In this document: in pieces, positions 23,701 through 34,200 of the stretch
Position numbering within the stretch: position 1 is the stretch's first letter
Layout: the number at the start of each line of letters is the position of its first letter
NCBI RefSeq assembly: GCF_000002985.6
Contig: NC_003281.10
Location: 5,766,001 to 5,830,000, forward strand
DNA from: Caenorhabditis elegans
Taxonomy: Eukaryota > Nematoda > Chromadorea > Rhabditida > Rhabditidae
Length of the DNA: 64,000 nt
Reading direction: 5' to 3'
Position numbers and translations under genes: made by a program
The notes under the pieces: model-generated
The model's input: the letters and a program-made list of their open reading frames with translations, nothing else
The model's database searches: none
What the model was told of the DNA's origin: nothing

Positions 23701-24650
23701 AAAGTTAGCCAGTACAGCGAACATTTTCACAAGAAACTATGTTTTGCTATCTCAACCCAGTTTTGAGTTATACCAAAATTTGGGGGTGGCCGTATCATTA
23801 TGTGGAGCACTGTACTAAGAAAGGATTCATCAGTTGAACTAGTTAGTATTTATTCCCAACTTCTTCGTAGGCTACTACTGGGTTCATCCGACGCTCGTCG
23901 GTTGGCGGCCGGATATTCATCGAAAATTCGTGTCCCCCCGTTCGAAATTTCTAAACAAAGCGGGTATCAAAGAACATGTAATCTAAAAGTGTTTGAAAAC
24001 AAGTAGAATTCGATTTCTGAGAAAGTATGAAATTTGCTGCAAATATTTTTTCACCCATTTCAACAACTCATCTGACTTTCGCGCGTTCTTCGCCTGAAGC
24101 GGTTCTTCACGAAATCAAGCAAAAATCATTCGTCCAGCACTGACCAGTTTTTCGCATGTTCGCGGTTTTTCGTCAGGAATTGACCAGATATTCGCGTGTT
24201 AGCGGCTGTTCGTTCGTTATTCACCAGTTGCTCGCATGTCGCGGTTTATCTGTGAATGCTCGCCTGCCACGCGGGCGGCCCGGGTTCGATTCCCGGTCGA
24301 TGCAATTCTTTTTGCCATACTCACCGACTACTGAAGCTCTCCATTTTGTAAACGTAATCCACAGAGAACTTGTTCGTTTTTCCAGTGCTCGTCTCAATTT
24401 CCTTTTCAATTCCTTTATTAACTTTTGCTCTCATCGCAGCCAACACAGATGGAGTCACTTTATTTCCAACACGAAGAACAAGATATGGAAGAACTCCATG
24501 AATATGTAGACATGCCTTTTGATAGGTATCAGTCACTCCATAAATATGAAAAACAGGGATTTTATTCCTTCGAAAGTTATATACAGTATCCATAGGTCCC
24601 GGAATTTCTTGACTGTGCTCACATATAAAATTTCGAATGCAAAAGTTCAT
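8745..24650 (-). CDS. rev-3: DNA polymerase zeta catalytic subunit REV3
   Basis: Family B translesion polymerase that extends from mismatched or damaged primer ends. Fourteen exons join in frame to 1300 residues: 24650-24325, 16203-15815, 12727-12632, 12586-12112, 12065-11744, 11696-11185, 11019-10795, 10752-10527, 10481-10368, 10323-10161, 9949-9415, 9368-9123, 9064-8952, 8905-8745. The N-terminal part carries the REV3-specific block ([19 protein letters not shown]). An acidic linker follows (12112-12586). Catalytic motifs: DFQSLYPS near residue 808, the [11 protein letters not shown] block near 927, YGDTDS near 981. The C-terminal CysB site (CTSC...CANFTC) that holds an Fe-S cluster in polymerase zeta is complete; CysA shows only three cysteines. 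It is far shorter than human REV3L (over 3000). The ATG follows CAG directly, so the transcript is probably trans-spliced. Two introns are swollen by transposons. Confidence 0.93.
13375..13460 (-). repeat. tRNA-like Pol III box module, left arm of palindrome
   Basis: On the minus strand this segment has an A-box-like TGGTGAAGTGGTAAAGC and a B-box-like GGCTCGAATCC at tRNA spacing. The anticodon arm does not fold well and the T stem has one mismatch, so it is a tRNA-derived or tRNA-mimicking module, not a working tRNA. Confidence 0.55.
14518..14605 (+). repeat. tRNA-like Pol III box module, right arm of palindrome
   Basis: Mirror copy of the module at 13375-13460, with the same A-box-like and B-box-like sequences read on the plus strand. 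Its near identity to the left copy shows that the arms are young or kept alike by gene conversion. Confidence 0.55.
16236..16306 (-). tRNA. tRNA-Gly (GCC), intact
   Basis: A full 71-base tRNA on the minus strand, with pairing acceptor stem GCATCGG/TCGATGC (one wobble), D arm TGGTTCAGTGGTAGAA, anticodon loop containing GCC, and T arm with GGTTCGATTCC. It lies inside the 8.1 kb second intron of rev-3, on the same strand, 30 bases from an exon acceptor. Confidence 0.95.
16465..16487 (+). pseudogene. tRNA-Gly (GCC) 5' part, split by a transposon
   Basis: The first 23 bases of a second tRNA-Gly(GCC), identical to the intact copy at 16236-16306 but inverted. The gene stops at the end of GTAGAA, where a transposon end begins, and resumes 7.77 kb away at 24257. 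The 23 and 48 base parts rebuild a 71-base tRNA exactly. Confidence 0.95.
17160..17890 (-). CDS. unrecognised spliced reading frame inside the transposon
   Basis: Minus-strand open segments with good splice sites: a Gly/Thr/Ser-rich exon ending near 17520 ([19 protein letters not shown]), an acceptor near 17474 leading into a Ser/Asp/Glu-rich exon ([17 protein letters not shown]), then a donor near 17230 and a last exon near 17180 that closes with a stop after GKRETSRSA. A further exon near 17700-17830 is possible but its frame is uncertain. I do not recognise the protein. It may be an element gene or a captured host fragment. Exon limits at the 5' side are not settled. Confidence 0.4.
18038..19936. 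mobile_element. nested 1.9 kb inverted-repeat element carrying host exons
   Basis: The ends share an inverted repeat of about 49 bases with one mismatch (18038-18086 and its complement at 19888-19936), including ACTCGTTTCCGACCTGAGCC. Just inside each end is a cluster of degenerate repeats built on CTGGCCAA and CTGGCCAGATTTGG (18120-18275 and 19775-19875), which look like subterminal transposase sites. No clear target duplication was found. Between them lie two exons of a citrate carrier gene, so this looks like a gene-capturing non-autonomous element sitting within the larger transposon. Confidence 0.75.
18440..19146 (-). pseudogene. captured fragment of a mitochondrial tricarboxylate (citrate) carrier gene
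   Basis: Two adjacent exons of an SLC25A1-type citrate carrier are present with their intron. The first (about 19146-18875) encodes [20 protein letters not shown] and the signature [11 protein letters not shown]. The second (18531 to about 18440) encodes [20 protein letters not shown] and stops after GLGAG, at the natural exon limit. The reading frame is intact and the AG|A junction is preserved, so the capture is recent. Carriers need six membrane segments, and only about the first third is here, so it cannot be a working carrier. The break runs into tandem CAACAATGATAA units (18397-18440). The donor is probably the host citrate carrier gene. Confidence 0.85.
20086..22128. repeat. 2.0 kb palindromic element
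   Basis: The left arm (from 20086, GATAAGGGCCCTTATG) is mirrored by the right arm ending near 22128 (CATAAGGGGGTACCCTTATG), with arms of about 1 kb and a centre near 21070-21130. Arm identity is high but not complete. Each terminus is itself a short palindrome. No coding capacity is seen; matching frames on both strands are by-products of the palindrome. It resembles the palindromic DNA repeats known in C. elegans. Confidence 0.85.
22221..23812. mobile_element. Tc6-like palindromic Tc1/mariner element
   Basis: A 1592-base foldback beginning CAGTGCTCCACATAATGATA and ending in its complement, flanked by TA on both sides as in Tc1/mariner insertion. Both arms (about 740 bases) are nearly identical in reverse, with a short unique centre near 22960-23070. 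Each arm carries a broken transposase N-terminus ([15 protein letters not shown], plus strand from about 22518, mirrored on minus from about 23515). The length and palindromic form match the published description of Tc6 as I recall it. It cannot encode a full transposase. Confidence 0.8.
24257..24304 (+). pseudogene. tRNA-Gly (GCC) 3' part, split by a transposon
   Basis: The remaining 48 bases of the tRNA begun at 16465: anticodon arm with GCC, T arm GGTTCGATTCC and the 3' acceptor strand with discriminator A. It starts right after the AA target duplication. The bases beyond the tRNA (AATTCTTTTT) mirror those beside the intact copy at 16236, so the two tRNA genes were one inverted pair about 160 bp apart before the insertion. 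Confidence 0.95.
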
Positions 24651-25278
24651 CTGAAATGTAGACAGAGAATTGCAAATACAACAGTGACGCTCCGATATCA
24701 CGGGTTACTGTAGCTGCGTTTACATAGTGTTTTTCTTTTGGTAAACTCAAATATTACACAAGCGCGAAATTTCGCGGCAATAATACGGTTCTGGTAAAAT
24801 ACACACATGTGTGCGTCTTTAAAGATTACTGTAGTTTCAGACTTTCAGTTCTGCCGCATTTTGAACGATTTTTCATAGTTTTTTCTTTAAAAAATGGTAA
24901 ATTTTATTCAAAAACTACAATGAAACATAAAATTTAACAAACTGTGAGAAAACTATTAAAAACCGATGAAAATTCCACAGAACCGAAAGTTCGAAACTAC
25001 AGTACTCCTTAAAGGCTCATACACGCTTATACTTAACAAAAAATGTCGTTTTGAGACCGGGCACCGTATTTTTGGCGAAAAAACCTTCTTTAAATATTAT
25101 AGTGATAGTGAAATATCGGAGTGTTTTATTTTCGAAAACAAAAAATATAATTTTTCAAAAAAAACCAGATATGAAAATTTGATCAAACTGATTTTCAACG
25201 ATAAAAAAGAAGTTTAGAGTATAATTTAAGCTATTTATTTAAAGTAGCATCCCGTAAATAATTATTTAAACCAGTATA
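24651..25278 (-). other. spacer between polq-1 stop and rev-3 start
   Basis: About 630 bases between two genes on the same strand. A polyadenylation signal AATAAA for polq-1 lies on the minus strand at 25239-25234. The rev-3 start codon follows a TTTCAG acceptor directly at 24651. Between them is a dispersed repeat with TACTGTA motifs (24700-25090). No gene is seen. Confidence 0.6.
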
Positions 25279-28200
25279 TCACTTTAAATCAGCCCATGAT
25301 CGTCCCGTTTTCATTGAAACCCGCATTGGAACTCGTAATAAATGAGAAAGAGCATTTTGCATGCAATTTTCAATAGATTCGGAAGCTGCTGCCACGTGGA
25401 TTTCTGGACATTCGACTAGAACTTCATCGTGGATGGTTAGGACGATTTGTGCGCCGAATTCTGAAAATTTTAAATTTTAAATTAAGACAGAAATTTTTAT
25501 ATATTTTGAATAAATCACACTTATTTCATATTATTTGATTAAAATTTAAAAAAAATCGTAGATTGAAAATTAAAAAAAAAACACAGTTTGTACTTTTTAA
25601 CGGCTTCATAATAAATGTAAAATCGATTTTTCAGTTCTTTATCAATTTCAATTATTATTTTTTAGTACACAATTATTTTTTTAATCCCATCAAAGGGTGT
25701 ATGTTGTTCAGTTTTTGTAAAAATTTAATTTTTTGTTGATTTTCTAAAAACATGTTTTTTGTTTTTCCGGAGAATCTATAAATCGAAAAATTTAGTTTTT
25801 CGGTTTCAACTTTTCGATTAAAAAAACATTAAATTAACCTTTAATTTTCGATTCAATATCCACAATAGCCGTTTTAAATATCTCGCTAGCAGATCCTTGA
25901 ATCGTATAATTCACAGCAACTCGTTCAATTCTCGCTCTTTCTTCTCCAATCCCACTTGCTTTTATAATTGTTCTTCTTCCAATAATAGTTGATATTGGCT
26001 CTTCTTTGCAAACTTTTTCCTTTGTTTCGTTGATATAGCTTCTTACACCTAAAATTCATAAATTACTAGCTTTTGTTCAAAAAAATTCATCTCACAAACC
26101 AGGGAACATTGCAAAAAACGCCTTTAGCATCTTTTCAGCATCTTCTATGCTCATTCTTGTCAACTCCGATAAACTTTTGGCGCCCATTCCATAGATCAAA
26201 CCATAGCAAAGCTGTTTAACAGCATCTCGTGGGAAATTCCATTGAATTGAGAGTTCTTCAAATAAATCTCTATCCGATGTGATTAAATTGACAAGATTCG
26301 AATCATTGCTCAAATGTGCCAGAACACGAAGCTCCAGCTGCTTGTAATCGGCTCCGATTAACAAATTTTCAGAGTTTGCGATGAAAAGTTGACGGGCAGA
26401 CATTCCATCGGACGATATTCGCTTTGGAACGTTCTGAAATGTTTTTTTATAGAAAAACGTTTCAAATTTAAGTTTTTAGTCGATTTATTTAATATTAAAA
26501 AGTGTTTTAAATCAATTTTCAAAACATTTTATAGAACGCATTTTTTTTTCTCACTTGCAAATTCGGAACACTTGTCAAAATCCTTCCAGTCGATGTACAC
26601 ATTTCAAACCAACAGTGAATTCTTCCAATGAACTTGGCAAGTGGCATCAAGCATTGTGTCAATGTATGTTGAATTTGTCGATATTCAAGAATTTTTCCAA
26701 CAATCGGATGTTGAGTATTCATTTGTTCCAATATAAGCTTATTTGTTGGAAGATGTCGTAGTTTTGGTTTACATCCGGAAGTTTCTGGATAAATTAGGCC
26801 AAGGCGGTAGAATAGAACATTTGCAACTTCATTTGAAGAATGAATATTGAATTTTCCGTAAGCAAGTCTCCAAATATTTTCTTCCAAATTCTCGATTTGT
26901 TTTCTAATTTTATAGATGAAAGAATTGCATAAAGCTTGATCAAATACGATGCCAGAGTAGAAAATGTTCAAGACAGTCTGACAAGATTCCATTTCTAATT
27001 GTAAACTTGCTCCAGAACAGCACATTTTCTCGAAGATCGGCTTCAGGGAATATACTTCAACGGCAGCTTTGTGCAGGCTCGAAGAGCAAGTTTTTCTAAT
27101 TTCCGGATCTAAAATTGAATAACGATCCATTAGAATTGGCAGAAAATTCGAGTTTTCCTCCTGCTCCACGTCGATAACATTATTCAGATACGCAGCAATT
27201 CGAACAACTTTCAGTCGGAAAATCTGGAAATATTGGGTTTAAAAAGAAAAAAAAAACTTTATCTAAAAAATCAGTTACCTTGATTCCAAACTTTTCAAAA
27301 ATCAGGAAAGCATCTTCCATAGACGAAATATACATTTCTACAGTAACCGCAAGTGTTTTCAGGAATTCCAAGCGAGTGTTCAGAGGGATGATGCATTTGG
27401 AGAATGACTCGAAGTACTTGGATGCAGGTGATGGCTCTGAAGTAGACAGTTGTTATAAAAATTCGCTTTTTTAAATTTGGACTTCGATAAAAGCAAACGA
27501 AAAATTTTTTAAATATAAAAAATCTTTTTTTTCTAGAAAATTTCCTGATTTCTCAATTTGAATTTTTAAAGTAAACGTTTCCAAAAAATTTTTAAAGGCA
27601 TTTTTAAGACATAAAAATTAGAAATATTTTTAAAAAATTGTGGAACTGAATTTTCTAAAAACGAAAAATTCTTTCTATTTCTTCCATATTTATTCCAAAC
27701 CTCCTCCAAACGTTTCAAGTAATGGAATAAAAGTATTCCCCGCATCGGTTCTAATTGCAATTCCAGTATAATCATCTGAAACTCGAATTGAACAACTCGA
27801 AGTAGATGTACTTGATTTTGTCCATAAATTCCAAGCATTATGATCATGGCAAACATCTTTTAAATAAAAATGATTGATTTCAAGTTTTGGATGCTTTATG
27901 ACTGGACTGGAAGTGAGTGGTGAATATATCTGGAAAAACGTTGATATTTTGTTGAAACTTTTTAGGAAAACTAACAATATTTCCAACTCGTGGATGTTTT
28001 ACAGCAATTCTTCGTTTTTCTTCTTTTGCAGATTTTGTTGGTGGAGTTACAAAAACATCGAATGAATTGTTATCCGAAGCTGGAAATGTTTAATTAAGAA
28101 TTTAAAACTTGGAGGGTTTTAAATTTTCAGCGGGGATTTTGAATAAATAATCTCCTAATAGTCCAACAAGACTAAATATAATTTTTAAACATTTCAAAAC

Positions 28201-31200
28201 TTTTTAGCACGTTCCTACATTATTGGAAAATTTAGATTATTTGAAGAATTTTTTTGAGATTTTTACTTTGAAATTTAGAATTATGAAATTAAAAAAGAAA
28301 CCTACCATTGGAATTAATCGATTCACGACGACTTGAATCCAGATTAGCAATATTTGTAAGAACTGACTTTCGTCTTGAAGAACTTATTGGTAAGGATCCA
28401 GGTATTGGACGATCGAATGAGTCTTCGAAATATGGAGTTGGCGATTCCCTTTTTGGAGTGATGAAATTAAGAATTGGAATAGAGCTTCTGGGTACTGGTC
28501 TATCAAATGAATCTTCAAGTAATGAGTTATTGAGAATACTGCGACTTCTTCCAATAGGTGAGAATGTTTGTGAAAGCCTTCTTAGGAATACTTCATCTGT
28601 TGATGCTTTTAGTTTCAGAAGAGATGTTTCTAGACACTCGATTACAGTTTCTTCAACTATTTCTTCTTCATCTTCGTCTATTTCTTTTTTTATAAAAACT
28701 TCATCTTCTTCTACTTTAATCTCTTTTTTGAACAAATCATCCTCACTTTTAAATGATATTGTATTATCTGTAAGTGACATTTCCGTGACACTCTTTGTCA
28801 TTTCTTCCATCTTCACAATATTCTCTTTCTCCTCCAACTCATCTTCCATTCCTTCACAACTATCCGGAAGTCCACTATCACAACTCTCTTGAATATTTTC
28901 CTCGTTCTCCTCAAATTTCGGCAACTCCACAGAAATTCCCAGCTCCTGCACTCTTCTGATCAATACTTTTCGAGCCCGTTCTTTCAATGTTCTAGCCGCC
29001 ACATCAACTCTCATTCTTGGCTCTCCAAAAAGCCACTCGCCGAGTCCATCGTTTGAATTCGAGCTGCAATATTTATATGGTATATTATGATGATTAGTAT
29101 AATATGCAAGGTGACAGTGTGGCGTCATAATTAGTTGACAAAATACAAGAGTCAACTGAACTGTCGTGACGTAACAATGTTGATAGTGCATGTTCATGAG
29201 AATCCATGAACAGGTGATGACACCAATGAAGGAAGGAAGTACTCATTGGGGATAATAGGTGAGAAATGGGATGAGGCAACGATGTGGCAGAATGTGAGAA
29301 TTATTGCCAGATAGGTTGCATTTGAATAGTAATATGAGAGAAGAAGGGTTACTGTAGGCAGTTTCAAATTAGAAAATCGTAAACTAGGCAAGAAATCGAT
29401 GAAAATACAACTTTACAAAGCTTTTTGCAATTTTCAAAGTGTTTGAATGTCTGAGATAAGCTAAATTCCAAACATTCAAACTTATCAGAAGATCTTTCGA
29501 ATAACGGGGTTACTGTAGCCGACTAGCATAAAAATGAAGAAATGCGTGAAATTATGAAGATAATGGGATATTACAGATAAAAACTTCCCACTAAACAATT
29601 TTATCAATTTCTGTAACTTCGGTCCTTCCTGCCAGATACTTTGTGTTTCTAATATTACTAAATTCCTAATTACATTCCAAAGAACAATTACCCAAAAACA
29701 ATTCGTGTTAAATCGTTCTAATCGACAATTGAGTTCCAATTATCTTATTTTCCAACACCCATATTGTTCACATTGTCTCATTTTTTCGCGCATTGCCTCC
29801 TCCTACTCAATTTTCAATTCAACGAGGTCAGTTAGTCCCCCAAATAGACGAGAGCATGAATAAAGATGTTTTGTATATGTTTGTCTCTGTCTTGACTTCA
29901 TCATCATCATCATCGTCTTCTTCTTCTTCTTCTTCACCACTCGTTTTGCCTAATCAACACAAAACTGGGCAGTGTCTTCTCAAATTGGCTCAATTTGTGA
30001 TCATCGACGGCGCAACACACAGCCAAGAAGGCAGCAGAATCGACTACAGTACCCCGCTCTCTTTCTCTACAATACTCTACTCACCTTGAGTATGGAACAG
30101 CCAATGTTAGAAAGTGTGCAAGTTTCGAAGAATCGCAAGCGGACAAATGTGACAGACACGTCACGCCACGTTCATGTAGGATTCGGGCTCTGAAAATATT
30201 CAAGCATTTGAATTCAAGCTTTAACAAAAAAATCAGATTTTACAGAGAAATTTACAAAAAAATTTTTTTAACTTTTTTTTTTTAATTCAAAATCATTTGC
30301 ATTTCTCATGTAGTTTTGTCGGAAAATGCCATAAAATTTTACAGACTCAAAGAGAAATGAAATGTTTAAAAAAATTAATAATTTTACTACTACAAAAATA
30401 TCATTGAATATTTTTGAAACAAAAGTTATCTTTTATTTTGTTTTAGCTCCGAGGCTGTGTTTTTTTTTTGTTTTTGGTACTTCTTGGTTACTTTTTGTTG
30501 GGAAAAGTTTTTTTTTGGTTTTTTCGGACCAAAAGATTCAAGTGTTTTAAAAATGTTAAAAGCTGCTCCTTTATTTTTTAAAACAGATACTTCAACCAAT
30601 TCCATATAGCTCTCCCCACCTCTGTCCATCAATTCCTTCAATCGCCACAAGCTCCGAGAGCTCTGATCTAACACCGAACAACAATCTCGTTGCAAATCCA
30701 TCAAGCAGTGCCTTGAGATATGTCCATCCCAGTCGAAGGCAAAAAGCCACAATCATTGCTGCAAACCCAATATATAAAATGGCCTATTATCTACAAAGTC
30801 CAGATAAATGTAGGCAATCAGTAGGTCCGTATTGACCTACAGACCACCTCGATCAAACCATCTGACGCCTTCATTTCTCGGAAAAACTAACCCGCGTAAG
30901 TGGCGCTCTGTGATTGGAGTGTTTGAAGACATCCACGAGGAATTCGGTACTTGTGAGATACCTGAAATCAGGCCGACATTTAATTGGTTTTATTCTAAAC
31001 TTTCTACATGAATATACGTACAACTTGTGAATTTGGAATTTTGTTTCAAAATTAATTTTTTTACAATTTCCTAGAATAACCTAGAATTTTTAGCCATGTT
31101 AGAATTTTTCGAATTTTTCACATTTTACGGAATTTTTTTTGTAAGATTAACCTCATAAATGCTCATTTCGCTGATCAAATCAAAAAGTGCCAACGCAGAA

Positions 31201-34200
31201 AAGAATCGAATATGAATTTGAAGCAATTTGTCATTTCTTCGTCCTTGAAGTTGATCCAAAATAAATTTTTCACTGACTCCAACCAACTTTGCGATTCGTT
31301 TATGATCTGATGGAAGTTTCGAGAAAATTGAGAAAAGGTGATGCCAATCACATTCCTGCCAAACACTTACGTTGATTGGGGTTACCTGAATTTAAAGATT
31401 AATTTAATTATAAAAATATCAGAAAACGTTAATATATACATGCCAAAAATGTTGTTTTTTTCTTATAGAATTTGTAATATGTACGGTGATGTTTTCAGAA
31501 ATTTTTTTTTTGAATTTCTAAAATTTTTTAATTTGAAAAAGTTTTAATAGTAATTTTTGAAAGTAGTTTTTGAAAATCTGCAAATTTGAATTTTTGAAGA
31601 GTTAAAAAAAATTTTCAATATAACAGGTTCTAAATTTTTAAACTTTTTTAAAATGAAAATTGAATAAATTTTGAATATTTTTTGAATTATTTGGGCCCTC
31701 GAATTCTTGTAAAAATATACCAAATAGAGCATATGAAGCTCAGTATCCAGTGCAATTGCTCGACTCGCCGAATTCAAATCTTCAAAAATGGCAAGTGATG
31801 CTTCAGGTGGTAGAGATGAAGCAATTGCAGCTCTTCCGAGTTGTGTGGGACTTAATTGATCATCGTTTTCGTCTTGGGAGATGAAAGAATTCCGAAGAAG
31901 CATCTCGATGGCAATGTCAGAAAGTTGAAGGTTTTCAGAATTAAATAGGAGAAGCTTGCAGAGATCATGAATCTGAGATCTTGTTGTCGTGAGCCCAGTG
32001 CAGATTCCCTGAAATTTTTAAAATTTCTATAGAATCTCAAATTTTCTAGACTCTGTTTAAAAAAGGTCAAATACAATGTTTTAGCATTGTGTTTTTAATT
32101 GTTATATTTTAATTTTTAAATATTTCAAAAAAGGTGACAAATGGAATCTATGAAAACTGGGCAGCAACGAAATTTTAAAATTACAGTATTCTTTAAAGGC
32201 GCACGCCCTTTAGCAATTCACAAAAAAAGAGTGTCGAAACCTGTTACTGTATTTTTTGCGCAAAACTGCTAGATCTTGCGTATGTGTAAAATGAAAGAAC
32301 GTATTTTTTCTGAAACTTCGAAAAATTTGGAAAAAAAATGATTTTTTTTACAGACTCATCCTTTTGAAAATAAATTTCATTTCGATTTTTTTTTGAGTTT
32401 CAGTTTCAGTTAATTTCTCTGAAATTTACCTCTAATATAAATCTGCTTAAATTAGTCCGTTCAGCATCTCGTTTCCTTGTTAGAACACCTTGATCAATCG
32501 GAGTCTCGATGATTTTCAGCACGGCATCTCGATCACATTTCTTGATGAGAAGATAGGTTTCACCTGGAAAAATGGATGGAAATTAGTAATTTCGTTCTGA
32601 AAACTTGTAGCAGTTAACTTTTCTGCTGATTTTGCTAATTTGATTTATAAATGGATGTTCTGATAAATTATTAAAAATTCTGGTATTTTCCTGCTCCTTT
32701 GAGCCGTGAATTTCTTCAAAAGCGGGTTTTTTCTTCAATCGAATGCTAAATAATTTCTCAAAACACTTCAAATACTCCTTCCTGTTCTTTTTCTCATAAT
32801 TCTCAGCAATTAGTAACCAGAAGCTCCTCCTCCTTCGTGGTACGGTAGACGTCGATCTGCGAAACCAACCAAAAATGGGCGTGGTTTTCTCAGCGATTCG
32901 TCAGGAAATTGGATCATTTGCCTCCTCCCGTTTCTCTAGTGTGCTCTCGACTACTGCACACCGGCCAATTCATTTTTATATCAGCCTCCTCCTTCTCGTC
33001 TTCTCATTCCAATTTTCCACTTTGGGTAATCTTCTTCAATTTTTCCAGATAAGCAGCCACTTTTCTCTTGTGATGGCGGTGGACGAAATGCAGCTCGCTG
33101 CATCAATGCAAATGAGCAATCAAATGAGCAATTCACAACGAATGAGCTTCGCAATTCATGAGATTCTAGGCATTCAGGTAATATCATTCGTATTCCGAAG
33201 TGCACAAATCAGTAATTTTTAGGGAAATGCATATCTATCTCACGGATATTGTCCTCAGGGAACATTTCTCTCAAATCAACCCAATTTCATGGACATTGGA
33301 TCCTGTGGAGTATCAGGGTTCGACAGACAGCTGTGTGGTACTGACTCTATTGGAAATGGTAGGATATTCATAGTTCATAGATTCAAACGAATTTTCAATT
33401 TTCAGCACCTGCTCCACTGATGTATCGAATGCCAATCTCAACATCAGAGGTTATAACTTCGGAGCCCCAGACTCATGTCAGCTCATCAAGCATCTTATCA
33501 TCAGCAACTACATCAAATTCTTCTGGTGGTGGAAGCAGTGGTGGTGGTGGAAAGGCAAGCAAGAGAAAGAAGAGAAGACATCGCACAATTTTCACTCAAT
33601 ACCAGATCGACGAACTCGAGAAGGCTTTTCAAGATTCTCATTACCCAGACATCTATGCCAGAGAAGTCCTAGCTGGAAAGACAGAATTGCAAGAAGATCG
33701 GATTCAGGTCAGTTGATTTTTCATTGTAGCCCCTTACCAATTACGAAAACGGAGCCCCTTTTATCGGTCGGCATCCATCTTTTTATTGGTGCTAATTTCC
33801 TCCATTTTGCTCTTCTTGACTCTCGGAAAGTTAGAGGACATGCTCCCCCACAAGAATAGGGGCAGCAATGTGTCAATTGAATTTCTTGAATTTCCTTCAA
33901 GACAAGTCAAGACACGGCCAATTGGCTGATAGTATTGAGTGAAACCCAAAATTCTAAAGGGTTCTCACGCTTCTTCGCTTCTATTGGCTTACTGAAACCT
34001 GAGACCTAATTATCTATTAGATGACAAATTGTGTAAAAGCTTTATCAAATTGTTCAATCAAGTATATTTTTCAGGTATGGTTCCAAAACCGTCGTGCAAA
34101 ATGGCGAAAAACCGAGAAAACCTGGGGAAAAAGTACCATAATGGCAGAATATGGGCTATATGGAGCAATGGTACGGCATTCTCTTCCACTTCCGGAAACA

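Larger units (their letters stand above)
16488..24254. mobile_element. 7.77 kb terminal-inverted-repeat DNA transposon inserted in tRNA-Gly
   Basis: The ends are inverted repeats of about 23 bases with one mismatch: the left end starts CACAGGTAAACCGCGACATG and the right end is its complement ending CTGTG. A two-base duplication AA (16486-16487 and 24255-24256) flanks it. Subterminal sequence on both sides is full of GCGAA/TTCGC-type short motifs (16500-16640 and 24070-24240). CAC-starting repeats with a two-base target duplication fit CACTA/Mirage-like elements (established for that superfamily), but I see no transposase of that type. Inside are an unrecognised spliced frame, a nested element with a captured carrier gene, a 2 kb palindrome and a Tc6-like foldback. 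Confidence 0.85.

Noticed and set aside
28308..28892. 194-residue plus-strand open frame
   Set aside because: It is the serine-rich shadow of the acidic polq-1 linker exon on the other strand and has no splice or start context.
32583..32771. Minus-strand frame as an extra polq-1 exon
   Set aside because: The exon pair 35223 and 32563 joins in frame and reads through a conserved block ([14 protein letters not shown]), so this frame lies in the intron.
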